From positions 1-5,292 of the forward strand of contig CAAFFR010000130.1 in NCBI GenBank assembly GCA_900762245.1: 5,292 nt of DNA, in the 5' to 3' direction. The notes under the pieces are model-generated. The model did no database searches and had not been told where the DNA came from. It was given only the letters and a program-made list of their open reading frames with translations. Numbering within the stretch: position 1 is the first letter of the stretch; each line of letters begins with the position of its first letter. This stretch comes from an uncultured Oscillospiraceae bacterium. GTDB lineage: Bacteria; Bacillota_A; Clostridia; Oscillospirales; Oscillospiraceae. The position numbers and the translations under genes are program-made. Below are positions 1 through 5,292 of this stretch, one piece after another.

Positions 1-16
1 AATCTGATCTTCACGC

Positions 17-144
17 TGTCATTGCGAGCCAGTGCGCACACTGGCGTGGCAATCCCCCACAAGCACCAAACAGCCGCTTTAACAGTTCTGCGCGGATCTT
101 GGGAGGGGATTGCCACGTCGGGCTTCGCCCTCCTCGCAATGACA
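17..144. repeat. Palindromic intergenic element, family A, copy 1
   Basis: This 128-bp element is bounded by perfect 12-bp inverted ends, TGTCATTGCGAG at 17-28 and its reverse complement at 133-144. Inside each end is a small hairpin: CCAGTG/CACTGG around a CGCA loop at 29-44, and GGGC/GCCC around TTC at 120-130. Inside those is a second perfect 13-bp inverted pair, CGTGGCAATCCCC at 45-57 and its complement at 105-117. The centre (58-104) is unique. The first 38 bases (17-54) are identical to 4434-4471, so this is a true dispersed repeat. The element could fold into a long hairpin or cruciform. It has no coding capacity and looks like a MITE-type or REP-type non-autonomous element. Its right end lies 25 bp before the dus start codon. 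Confidence 0.9.
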
Positions 145-169
145 TTTTTTCTTTTGAGAGGTAATCGAT

Positions 170-1090
170 ATGCGTTACTACTTCGCCCCCATGGAGGGGC
201 TTACGGACAGCATTTACCGCCGTCTGCATCATAAATATTTCCCCGGCGTGGACCGCTATTACATGCCCTTCCTCTCCCCTACCATTCACCGCACGCTGAC
301 TCATAAAGAAGACCGGGAGCTGCCCATGGCAGACAGCGTCGGCTTTGCCGCAGTGCCTCAGATCCTTACTAAGGTTTCCGAGGATTTTCTCTGGGCTGCT
401 CAGGTCTGTCAGGACCGGGGCTATGACGAGGTAAATCTGAATGTGGGCTGCCCCTCCGGCACCGTGGTGTCCAAAGGCAAGGGCAGTGGTATGCTCCGGG
501 ACGCTGCTGCGCTGGACCGCTTTCTGGAGGAAATTTTCCAAGGTTCTCCCCTGCCCATTTCCGTCAAGACCCGTCTGGGCCTGGAAAATCCTGAAGAATT
601 TCCCGCTCTTTTAGAGGTTTTCAACCGCTATCCCATCAAGGAGCTGACCATCCATCCCCGGGTGCGGAAGCAGTTCTATGACGGCGGCGTCCATATGGAT
701 TGGTTCGATTATGCTGTCGAACACAGCAGCAATCCCCTGTGCTACAACGGCGACATTCTCTCCCTTGCCGATGCCGAAGCCCTGCAGAGAAAATACCCTA
801 AGATCGATGCCATCATGATCGGCCGGGGACTCATTGCCGATCCCGGCATGCTGTCCGGCGGCACAGATGTAAAGGCGCTGGAGGGCTTTATGAATGAGCT
901 GATGGCAGTCTATGAAGTGGAGTTCGGCGGCAGCCGGAACGCCATCTTCCGCCTGAAAGAAAACTGGGGCTTCCTCCATGACCGCTTCGAGGGCTGCGAC
1001 AAGCTCTGGAAGCGCCTGCGGAAAACCACCGATGCCGACGAATTTAAGTCCATCTCCGCTGAAATTTTCCATACACTGCCGCTGCGGTAA
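170..1090 (+). CDS. dus: tRNA-dihydrouridine synthase (Dus family)
   Basis: This 306-residue protein is an FMN- and NADPH-dependent enzyme that reduces specific uridines in the tRNA D-loop region to dihydrouridine in the cytoplasm. It opens directly with the Dus FMN-barrel motif APMEGLTD (residues 6-13). The NVGCPSG motif at 91-97 holds the probable catalytic Cys94, followed by a KGKGSGML loop. The other barrel landmarks are VKTRLG with Lys133, IHPR with His162, the phosphate-binding YNGDI at 192-196 and MIGRG at 216-220. A helical C-terminal part of about 70 residues matches the tRNA-binding domain. Length is normal for the family. The ATG is supported by GAGAGG at 156-161, eight bases upstream, and by family members that also start just before the APMEG motif. 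The IHPRVRKQFY stretch replaces the usual HGRT-type motif of enterobacterial Dus, so I do not assign DusA, B or C. No clear promoter is seen. It converges on the foldase gene. Confidence 0.95.
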   Translation: MRYYFAPMEGLTDSIYRRLHHKYFPGVDRYYMPFLSPTIHRTLTHKEDRELPMADSVGFAAVPQILTKVSEDFLWAAQVCQDRGYDEVNLNVGCPSGTVVSKGKGSGMLRDAAALDRFLEEIFQGSPLPISVKTRLGLENPEEFPALLEVFNRYPIKELTIHPRVRKQFYDGGVHMDWFDYAVEHSSNPLCYNGDILSLADAEALQRKYPKIDAIMIGRGLIADPGMLSGGTDVKALEGFMNELMAVYEVEFGGSRNAIFRLKENWGFLHDRFEGCDKLWKRLRKTTDADEFKSISAEIFHTLPLR

Positions 1091-1096
1091 ATCGTA

Positions 1097-1326
1097 ATTT
1101 ATCGAGCTATGGCGCGGCAGCGCCTAACGCCTTCCCCCGGGGGGAAGGTGGCTCGCCAAAGGCGAGACGGATGAGGGTCGGCGTGCAGTTTCAAGTCTGG
1201 AATAAGTCTTAAACACGGTACAAATCGCAACATTTCTGCCCGCATTCCTCATCAGTCACGAATCAAAGATTCGTGCCAGCTTCCCCCCGGGGGAAGCCTT
1301 GGCGCTCCCGCGCCAGTACGTTAAAT
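1097..1326. repeat. Palindromic intergenic element, family B, three hairpins per arm
   Basis: Two imperfect inverted arms, 1111-1178 and about 1245-1314, surround a centre of about 65 bp. Each arm has three hairpins in the same order. The outer one is GGCGC/GCGCC (1111-1124 and 1301-1314). The middle one is a C-run/G-run palindrome (1131-1147 and 1279-1297). The inner one has an AAA triloop: CTCGCC/GGCGAG at 1152-1166 and CACGAATC/GATTCGTG at 1257-1275. GATGAGG follows on the inner side of each arm, inverted on the right. Weaker matches (ATTTATCG at 1097 against CGTTAAAT at 1319-1326) suggest the full ends lie near 1097 and 1326. With the terminator at 1350-1381 this fills the 297-bp space between dus and the next gene; I see no coding sequence in it. 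It shares no sequence with family A. Only one copy is present here, so its repeat status is inferred from its structure. Confidence 0.75.
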
Positions 1327-1349
1327 GCCCATTTATCGTTTTCATCTGC

Positions 1350-1381
1350 AAAAAAGAGCTGCCCAATCCGGGCAGCTCTTT
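1350..1381 (-). terminator. Rho-independent terminator of the foldase gene
   Basis: Read on the minus strand, a 12-bp perfect stem (AAAGAGCTGCCC pairing with GGGCAGCTCTTT, loop GGATT) is followed by a run of T; on the plus strand this is A1350-A1355. It starts six bases after the foldase stop codon. Read on the plus strand, the same stem is followed by TTTCCATTTTTA, so it may also stop transcripts coming from dus, as expected between convergent genes. Confidence 0.92.
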
Positions 1382-1387
1382 CCATTT

Positions 1388-2812
1388 TTATTCATGCTCC
1401 TTCTTATTCAGGACGTAAGCAGCAGCGCACAGGATGGCTGCGGATACGGCTGCGATCAGCAGCACGGGCTTGTTCTCTTCATTCAGCAGAGGCTCTGCCT
1501 GAATCACGGTTTCTGCAGGAGTTTCCTCAGCAGTCTCGCCGTCAATATCCACATAGGCCAGCAGGATCTTTTCAAAATCTGCTTCCATGGTGTAGCTGTT
1601 CAGCATAGTATTCAGCAGTTCCTGAGCCCGCAGGTTCAGCAGCTCGCTTTCGGCGTGCTCCACCCAGACAGGGCGGCTGCCTACGAAGAACATCAGGTGA
1701 TAACCAAATTCGGTCTTCACGATGCCGTAGTCGCCATGGGCACGGGCTGCATCGAAGCACCAGTTTTCAAAGGCTTCCACCATCTGACCCTTGGTCACAT
1801 CGGTGTACAGGCCGCCGTTGGCTGCGGAACCATCCTGAGAGTGGTCCATAGCCAGCTGGGCAAAGCTTTCCTCGCTCTTATCCCCTGCTTCCCAGGCGGT
1901 CAGCAGTTCCTCAGCCTTGACGCGGCTGGTTTCCCATGCGGCCTCGTCAAAGGTTTCGGTGCGGATATCGGAGGAATCGGCACCCTCGGGCATGATCAGC
2001 ACATGGCGCACATCCACATACTTGTCCTCCCGGGCCAGACCGTTCTGGAGGAAGGTTTCCTCATTTTCGGTGAAATAGGCTTCTACCTCTTCGGCAGTGG
2101 GAGCATTTGCCTCCACCTGCTCGTTGAAGTACAGGGTGCCGGGATAGTACAGATTCATAAAGTGCAGGTAATCCTCGATGGAAGCACCCCGGCCCACATT
2201 GTAAGCCAGCAGCTCCTCGGCACTTTCAAAACCGTACATGGCAGCATTCTGGTCCATGGAGGCACGGGTGTTTTCCAGTTCCGCAGCCATAGCGGCATCC
2301 ATCTGATAGTTTGCCTTCTCTGCCTCGGCAGCCAGGACCTGGTGGTTCTTCCAGGTGTTCAGGGCGCTTGCCAGGAAGAACTGCTGCCAGGTCTCGCCCA
2401 GTTCCGACAGGCCGCAGACCTGGGTATCAAGAGGCTGGCTCACATCCAGGCCAAAGTAGGCAGCGTAGCTTCCGTAAGAACTCAGGAAGTTCTGGACTTC
2501 CATCCAGTAGTAGACCTGCAGCTGACCGTTGGTCAGGGTGTAGCCATCGATATTGGCCACCACTGTATCTGCAGCAGCGCGGACCGTTTCGTCATCGGCA
2601 GTATAGCTGCCCTTGGCGGTCTCGTCCTCGGGATTGCCGTCAGCGGGAATGGTAGCTTCCTCTGACGCAGTTTCCGCAGCCTCTGCAGTGATCTCCTCGT
2701 CAGCGCCGAAGCCAACCGCGATCATGCCAAACAGCATGGCACCAAGCAGTACCACGGCAGCAACTGCCAGAGCAATTTTGCCGGGAGTGGCTTTTTTGTT
2801 ATTATTTTCCAT
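1388..2812 (-). CDS. Membrane-anchored parvulin-type peptidyl-prolyl isomerase (PpiC/SurA/PrsA-like foldase)
   Basis: The 474-residue product is probably an extracytoplasmic foldase that catalyses cis-trans isomerisation of prolyl bonds in secreted proteins. A short basic N-terminus precedes a hydrophobic helix at about 13-36. A Glu/Ala/Thr-rich linker (37-80) leads into a SurA-N-like helical region (about 82-260). The parvulin domain spans about 264-378: VRHVLI with His270, the FAQLAMDHSQDGSAANGGLY signature near 318-336, and FGYHLMFF with His372. A helical stretch and a second acidic linker (424-447) follow. A second hydrophobic segment (about 449-467) ends in NKKEHE. There is no lipobox cysteine, so it is not a PrsA-type lipoprotein, and no LPXTG precedes the C-terminal helix. 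I start it at the second ATG because GAGG lies six bases before it; the upstream in-frame ATG at 2824 overlaps that ribosome site. The exact physiological substrates cannot be read from sequence. Confidence 0.9.
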   Translation of the reverse strand: MENNNKKATPGKIALAVAAVVLLGAMLFGMIAVGFGADEEITAEAAETASEEATIPADGNPEDETAKGSYTADDETVRAAADTVVANIDGYTLTNGQLQVYYWMEVQNFLSSYGSYAAYFGLDVSQPLDTQVCGLSELGETWQQFFLASALNTWKNHQVLAAEAEKANYQMDAAMAAELENTRASMDQNAAMYGFESAEELLAYNVGRGASIEDYLHFMNLYYPGTLYFNEQVEANAPTAEEVEAYFTENEETFLQNGLAREDKYVDVRHVLIMPEGADSSDIRTETFDEAAWETSRVKAEELLTAWEAGDKSEESFAQLAMDHSQDGSAANGGLYTDVTKGQMVEAFENWCFDAARAHGDYGIVKTEFGYHLMFFVGSRPVWVEHAESELLNLRAQELLNTMLNSYTMEADFEKILLAYVDIDGETAEETPAETVIQAEPLLNEENKPVLLIAAVSAAILCAAAYVLNKKEHE

Positions 2813-2818
2813 TTTGAT

Positions 2819-2822
2819 CCTC
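2819..2822 (-). promoter_or_regulatory. Ribosome binding site that fixes the foldase start
   Basis: On the minus strand GAGG is followed by six bases (ATCAAA) and then the ATG of MENNNKK. An alternative ATG four codons upstream includes the first bases of this site (ATGAGG) and has only a poorly spaced GGAG two bases before it, so the downstream start is preferred. Confidence 0.7.
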
Positions 2823-2856
2823 ATTTCTCCGTATTTACGGGTAAATCAACCTGTTC

Positions 2857-2885
2857 AGTGTATCACGCTTTTACCAGGAATGCAA
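2857..2885 (-). promoter_or_regulatory. Candidate sigma-A promoter for the foldase gene
   Basis: On the minus strand TTGCAT (2885-2880) and TACACT (2862-2857) are separated by exactly 17 bases. The -10 box is preceded by TGA, an extended -10 feature. The -10 matches consensus at four of six positions and the -35 at three, so the call rests on spacing and the TG motif. A transcript from here would carry a leader of roughly 40 bases. Confidence 0.4.
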
Positions 2886-2958
2886 GATATTACACAGATT
2901 GTTTACAAAATCACCCATTCCTGCCCTTGGGAAATCCACAATTTCCTCACATCTGCCC

Positions 2959-2987
2959 TTGCAAAAACACCGGAAAAATGGTATTAT
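2959..2987 (+). promoter_or_regulatory. Candidate sigma-A promoter for miaB
   Basis: TTGCAA (2959-2964) and TATTAT (2982-2987) are separated by exactly 17 bases. The -10 box matches consensus at five of six positions and the -35 at four. Transcription would start near 2994, giving a leader of about 30 bases that includes the GGAGG ribosome site. This probably drives miaB and, by read-through, mutS. Confidence 0.65.
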
Positions 2988-2989
2988 TT

Positions 2990-3005
2990 ATAGTTGAGAA
3001 ACTAT
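2990..3005 (+). promoter_or_regulatory. Dyad at the predicted miaB transcription start
   Basis: ATAGTT and AACTAT form a perfect 6-bp inverted repeat around GAGA. It overlaps the expected start site just after the -10 box. It could be an operator or, if transcription starts a few bases earlier than predicted, a 5'-end hairpin with a GNRA-type loop. Function is unproven and a chance dyad is possible. Confidence 0.3.
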
Positions 3006-3010
3006 CCATC

Positions 3011-3015
3011 GGAGG
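3011..3015 (+). promoter_or_regulatory. Ribosome binding site that fixes the miaB start
   Basis: GGAGG lies eight bases before the ATG at 3024. The open frame can be extended upstream to a TTG at 2994, but that codon has no ribosome site and sits at the predicted transcription start, so the ATG is the better start. Confidence 0.85.
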
Positions 3016-3023
3016 ATTTCCCT

Positions 3024-4427
3024 ATGAATACCAAGACCACCGTAATTGAGAAGGAAGAACTGGAAAAGCAGTTCGCCTATTGTGATAAAATTGCCGCATT
3101 CTGGCAGTCCGAGGGCATCGTGCCCGCCGCCTATGTGGAGACCTACGGCTGCCAGCAGAATGAAGCCGATTCCGAAAAGCTCCGTGGCTACCTGGCCCAG
3201 AGCGGCTACCGCATCGTCCAGGAGGCAGAGGGTGCCGATGTGGTCATTATGAACACCTGCGCCATCCGGGAGCACGCTGAGCAGCGTGTCTTCGGCAACC
3301 TGGGTGCCCTGACCCACACCAAGCGCCGCCATCCCCGGCAGAAGATCTTCCTCTGCGGCTGTATGGCCGGTGAGACCAAGGTCTCTGACCGGATCAAAAA
3401 GAGTTACCCCCATGTGGACGGCGTGTTCTCCACCCACCACCTGTGGCAGTTCCCGGAGATCCTCTGGAAGGTCCTGAACCAGAAAAAGCGCCAGTTCTAC
3501 GTTGCCGACGAGCCCGGTTCCATTGCCGAGGGTATCCCCCAGGTCCGGGATTCCAAGCTGAAGGCATGGGTCTCCATCATGTACGGCTGCAACAATTTCT
3601 GCACCTACTGCATCGTCCCCTATGTCCGGGGCCGGGAGCGGAGCCGTCTGCCGGAGGATATTCTGGCAGAGTGCCGTCAGCTGATCGAGGGCGGCGCCAA
3701 GGAGATCACCCTTCTGGGCCAGAATGTCAACTCCTACGGCAAGGACCTGCAGTGCGGCATGGATTTTGCAGACCTGCTGGCTGCTATTGCCGCCCTTCCC
3801 GGTGAATTTTTGATCCGCTTCATGACCAGCCATCCCCGGGATGCTTCCTTCAAGCTCTTCGACACCATGGCAAAGCATGACAAAATTGCAAAGCAGCTTC
3901 ATCTGCCCTTCCAGTCCGGTTCCTCCCGGGTGCTGAAGGCCATGAACCGCCATTATGACCGGGAGAAATATCTGGAAAAGGTGCTCTACGCCAAACAGGT
4001 CATGCCCGATCTGGTGCTGACCAGCGATGTCATTGTCGGCTTCCCCGGAGAGACGGAGGAAGAATTTGAGGAGACTATCTCCCTGATTCAGCAGGTCCAT
4101 TATGACAGCCTGTTTACCTTCATCTTCTCCCCCCGCCCCGGCACCCCTGCCGCCACCATGGAAGACCCCACCTCCAAGGAAGAAAAGAGCCGCCGCTTCG
4201 ACAAGCTCTGCGCTGTCCAGAACGGCATCTCCGTGGAGATTCATAACAACTATATCGGAAAGACCATGCGCTGTCTGGTAGACGGCAAGGACAAGGATAT
4301 GCTCACCGCCCGCACCGAAGGCGGCCGCCTGGTCCGCTTTGCCGGCTGTGATTCCATGATCGGCACCTATCAGAATATTCAGATTACCGGCGCTACAACC
4401 TGGAGCCTGACCGGCGAACTGGCATAA
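3024..4427 (+). CDS. miaB: tRNA-2-methylthio-N6-dimethylallyladenosine synthase (MiaB)
   Basis: MiaB is a cytoplasmic radical SAM methylthiotransferase that converts i6A37 to ms2i6A37 in tRNAs reading UNN codons, using two [4Fe-4S] clusters. The 467-residue protein has all three expected domains. The N-terminal UPF0004 domain carries the auxiliary-cluster cysteines Cys43 (YGCQQN), Cys79 (NTCAIR) and Cys113 (CGCMAG). The radical SAM core has the CxxxCxxC site Cys189/Cys193/Cys196 in YGCNNFCTYC, followed by IVPYVRGRERSR, LGQNVNSYG at 231-239 and DVIVGFPGET at 335-344. A C-terminal TRAM domain (about 405-467) should bind tRNA. The N-terminal 35 residues or so before the first motif are an extension common in Firmicutes MiaB. 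All catalytic cysteines are intact. It is divergent from the foldase gene and upstream of mutS, a recurring Firmicutes arrangement. RimO and MtaB are related alternatives, but the motifs and synteny favour MiaB. Confidence 0.95.
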   Translation: MNTKTTVIEKEELEKQFAYCDKIAAFWQSEGIVPAAYVETYGCQQNEADSEKLRGYLAQSGYRIVQEAEGADVVIMNTCAIREHAEQRVFGNLGALTHTKRRHPRQKIFLCGCMAGETKVSDRIKKSYPHVDGVFSTHHLWQFPEILWKVLNQKKRQFYVADEPGSIAEGIPQVRDSKLKAWVSIMYGCNNFCTYCIVPYVRGRERSRLPEDILAECRQLIEGGAKEITLLGQNVNSYGKDLQCGMDFADLLAAIAALPGEFLIRFMTSHPRDASFKLFDTMAKHDKIAKQLHLPFQSGSSRVLKAMNRHYDREKYLEKVLYAKQVMPDLVLTSDVIVGFPGETEEEFEETISLIQQVHYDSLFTFIFSPRPGTPAATMEDPTSKEEKSRRFDKLCAVQNGISVEIHNNYIGKTMRCLVDGKDKDMLTARTEGGRLVRFAGCDSMIGTYQNIQITGATTWSLTGELA

Positions 4428-4433
4428 ATTTTC

Positions 4434-4560
4434 TGTCATTGCGAGCCAGTGCGCACACTGGCGTGGCAATCTCCTCCGAATTTTGCATTTTTCCCTTCCG
4501 TGCTGCGCAAAGCTTTGAGGGGGATTGCCACACCAGTCTGCGGACTGGTTCGCAATGAAA
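4434..4560. repeat. Palindromic intergenic element, family A, copy 2
   Basis: This second copy of the 17-144 element begins seven bases after the miaB stop. Its first 38 bases are identical to copy 1, including the CCAGTG/CACTGG hairpin (4446-4461). Its terminal inverted ends match at 10 of 12 positions because the right end has drifted to TTCGCAATGAAA. The right subterminal hairpin is ACCAGTC/GACTGGT around TGCG (4532-4549), quite different from copy 1. The inner pair GTGGCAATC/GATTGCCAC (4463-4471 and 4523-4531) is intact. The centre is unlike that of copy 1 apart from a short CTGCGC. Both copies have the same orientation relative to the genes, and this one lies 51 bp before mutS. Confidence 0.9.
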
Positions 4561-4611
4561 TGCAAAGTTCATACAGTTAATAATAATTTTTTACAGAAAG
4601 AGGTTACGCCA

Positions 4612-5292
4612 ATGGCCAAACCTACCAACGAACTGACTCCCATGCAGCGGCAGTATCAGCAGATCAAGGATGCCAACCGGGACTGCATACTGTTCTTCCG
4701 TCTGGGTGATTTCTATGAAATGTTCAACGAGGATGCCAAGCTGGCAGCCCGGGAGCTGGACCTGACCCTCACCACCCGGGACCGGGGCAAGCCCAGGGAA
4801 GAGCAGACCCCCATGTGCGGCGTGCCTTACCACAGCGTGGATTCCTACATCGCCCGGCTGGTGCAGAAGGGCTACAAGGTAGCCATCTGCGAGCAGATGA
4901 GCGACCCGGCGCTGACCAAGGGACTGGTGGAGCGGGAGATCACCCGCATCGTCACCCCCGGCACTGTCACCGAAAGCTGCATGCTGGACGAGAATAAGAA
5001 TAACTACATCGGCTGCATCTACGGCGAAAGCGGCCGGTTTGGCCTTGCCTTCTGTGATGTTTCCACCGGCGCTTTCTTTTCTACCCTCTGCGCCGACCCT
5101 CAGAGCGTTGCCTCAGAACTGGGCCGCTTCGCTCCCAGCGAGATCATCCGCTACGGCAGCAATGTGGACTGCGAAGCCATTGAAGATGCCATTTTCCGCC
5201 GCTTAAACTGCTGTGTCAACGAAGGAAAATCTGAAGATTTTCAGCTGGATGCCGCAGAAAATCTGCTGGAATCCCATTTCCAGAATACCCTC
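4612..5292 (+). CDS. mutS: DNA mismatch repair protein MutS, N-terminal part (runs off the window)
   Basis: MutS recognises mismatches and small loops in newly replicated DNA and recruits MutL. Only the first 227 codons are present; the frame is open to the window end, and a full MutS is about 850-900 residues. The mismatch-recognition domain (about 8-115) contains FFRLGDFYEMF at 28-38, in which Phe34 and Glu36 match the Phe-X-Glu that wedges into the mismatch. It continues with the conserved PMCGVPYHSVDSYIARLV region (67-84), VAICEQ and RIVTPGT (113-119). The connector domain starts near residue 130 (NYIGCIYGE, FGLAFCDVSTGAFF). No lesion is seen. The ATG has AAAGAGG at 4597-4603, eight bases upstream. 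It is probably cotranscribed with miaB, 184 bp upstream; the A/T-rich leader at 4570-4590 has no convincing promoter of its own. Confidence 0.96.
   Translation, partial: MAKPTNELTPMQRQYQQIKDANRDCILFFRLGDFYEMFNEDAKLAARELDLTLTTRDRGKPREEQTPMCGVPYHSVDSYIARLVQKGYKVAICEQMSDPALTKGLVEREITRIVTPGTVTESCMLDENKNNYIGCIYGESGRFGLAFCDVSTGAFFSTLCADPQSVASELGRFAPSEIIRYGSNVDCEAIEDAIFRRLNCCVNEGKSEDFQLDAAENLLESHFQNTL

Noticed and set aside
11..541. 176-codon open frame on the minus strand across the first repeat and the start of dus
   Set aside because: It is antisense to dus, and its end is a translation of the repeat (LPRQCAHWLAMT). The same peptide appears in the frame antisense to miaB because both cross family A copies.
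1325..2665. 446-codon open frame on the plus strand opposite the foldase gene
   Set aside because: It crosses the terminator and lies antisense to a gene with clear parvulin motifs; it has no recognisable domain and no ribosome site.
2829..2840. CCGTA/TACGG inverted repeat in the foldase leader
   Set aside because: A 5-bp stem with a two-base loop is too tight to fold well and is likely chance.
2613..2993. 126-codon plus-strand frame across the divergent intergenic region
   Set aside because: Its first half is antisense to the foldase N-terminus and the rest covers both candidate promoters; no convincing start signal.
17..4560. The two family A repeats as a CRISPR array or composite transposon
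   Set aside because: Only two copies over 4 kb apart with no spacer pattern, and both are in the same orientation around core genes with no transposase between them.
2988..4565. 525-codon open frame on the minus strand opposite miaB
   Set aside because: miaB on the plus strand has every family motif and a good ribosome site. The antisense frame is low-complexity Gly/Ala/Leu-rich and starts inside the repeat, as expected from G/C-biased codon use.
4559..4587. Possible separate mutS promoter with AATAAT as the -10 box
   Set aside because: AATAAT occurs in an A/T-rich stretch, but no acceptable -35 box lies 16-18 bases upstream (AATGCA and TGAAAT are poor).

Overview
This window reads as ordinary core chromosome of a GC-rich, gut-type Clostridia (Oscillospiraceae/Ruminococcaceae-like) bacterium. 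The assignment is an inference from four things: strong G/C third-position codon use, good Shine-Dalgarno sites, the miaB-mutS gene order typical of Firmicutes, and palindromic intergenic repeats of a style I associate with that group. No ribosomal RNA or other marker here fixes the species.

Layout from left to right. A 128-bp inverted-repeat element (17-144) lies just ahead of a tRNA-dihydrouridine synthase gene (170-1090, +). A second, different and larger palindromic element (about 1097-1326) fills the space after dus. A strong intrinsic terminator (1350-1381) closes the convergent gene at 1388-2812 (-), which encodes a membrane-anchored parvulin-type peptidyl-prolyl isomerase/foldase. A divergent intergenic region (2813-3023) carries a candidate promoter for each direction. 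Then come miaB (3024-4427, +), a second copy of the first repeat family (4434-4560), and the first 227 codons of mutS (4612 to the window end, +).

Two genes modify tRNA: dus reduces uridines to dihydrouridine, and miaB adds the 2-methylthio group to i6A37. mutS starts DNA mismatch repair and shares its locus with miaB in many Firmicutes, usually followed by mutL and miaA; those would lie beyond the right edge. The foldase is transcribed in the opposite direction and acts on the outer face of the membrane, so its position here is probably incidental.

I find no phage, CRISPR, toxin, defence or biosynthetic system. The parts most worth a second look are the two families of structured repeats, whose hairpins change in sequence while keeping their pairing; the placement of one repeat inside the miaB-mutS interval; the foldase with a hydrophobic helix at each end; and a small dyad at the predicted miaB transcription start.
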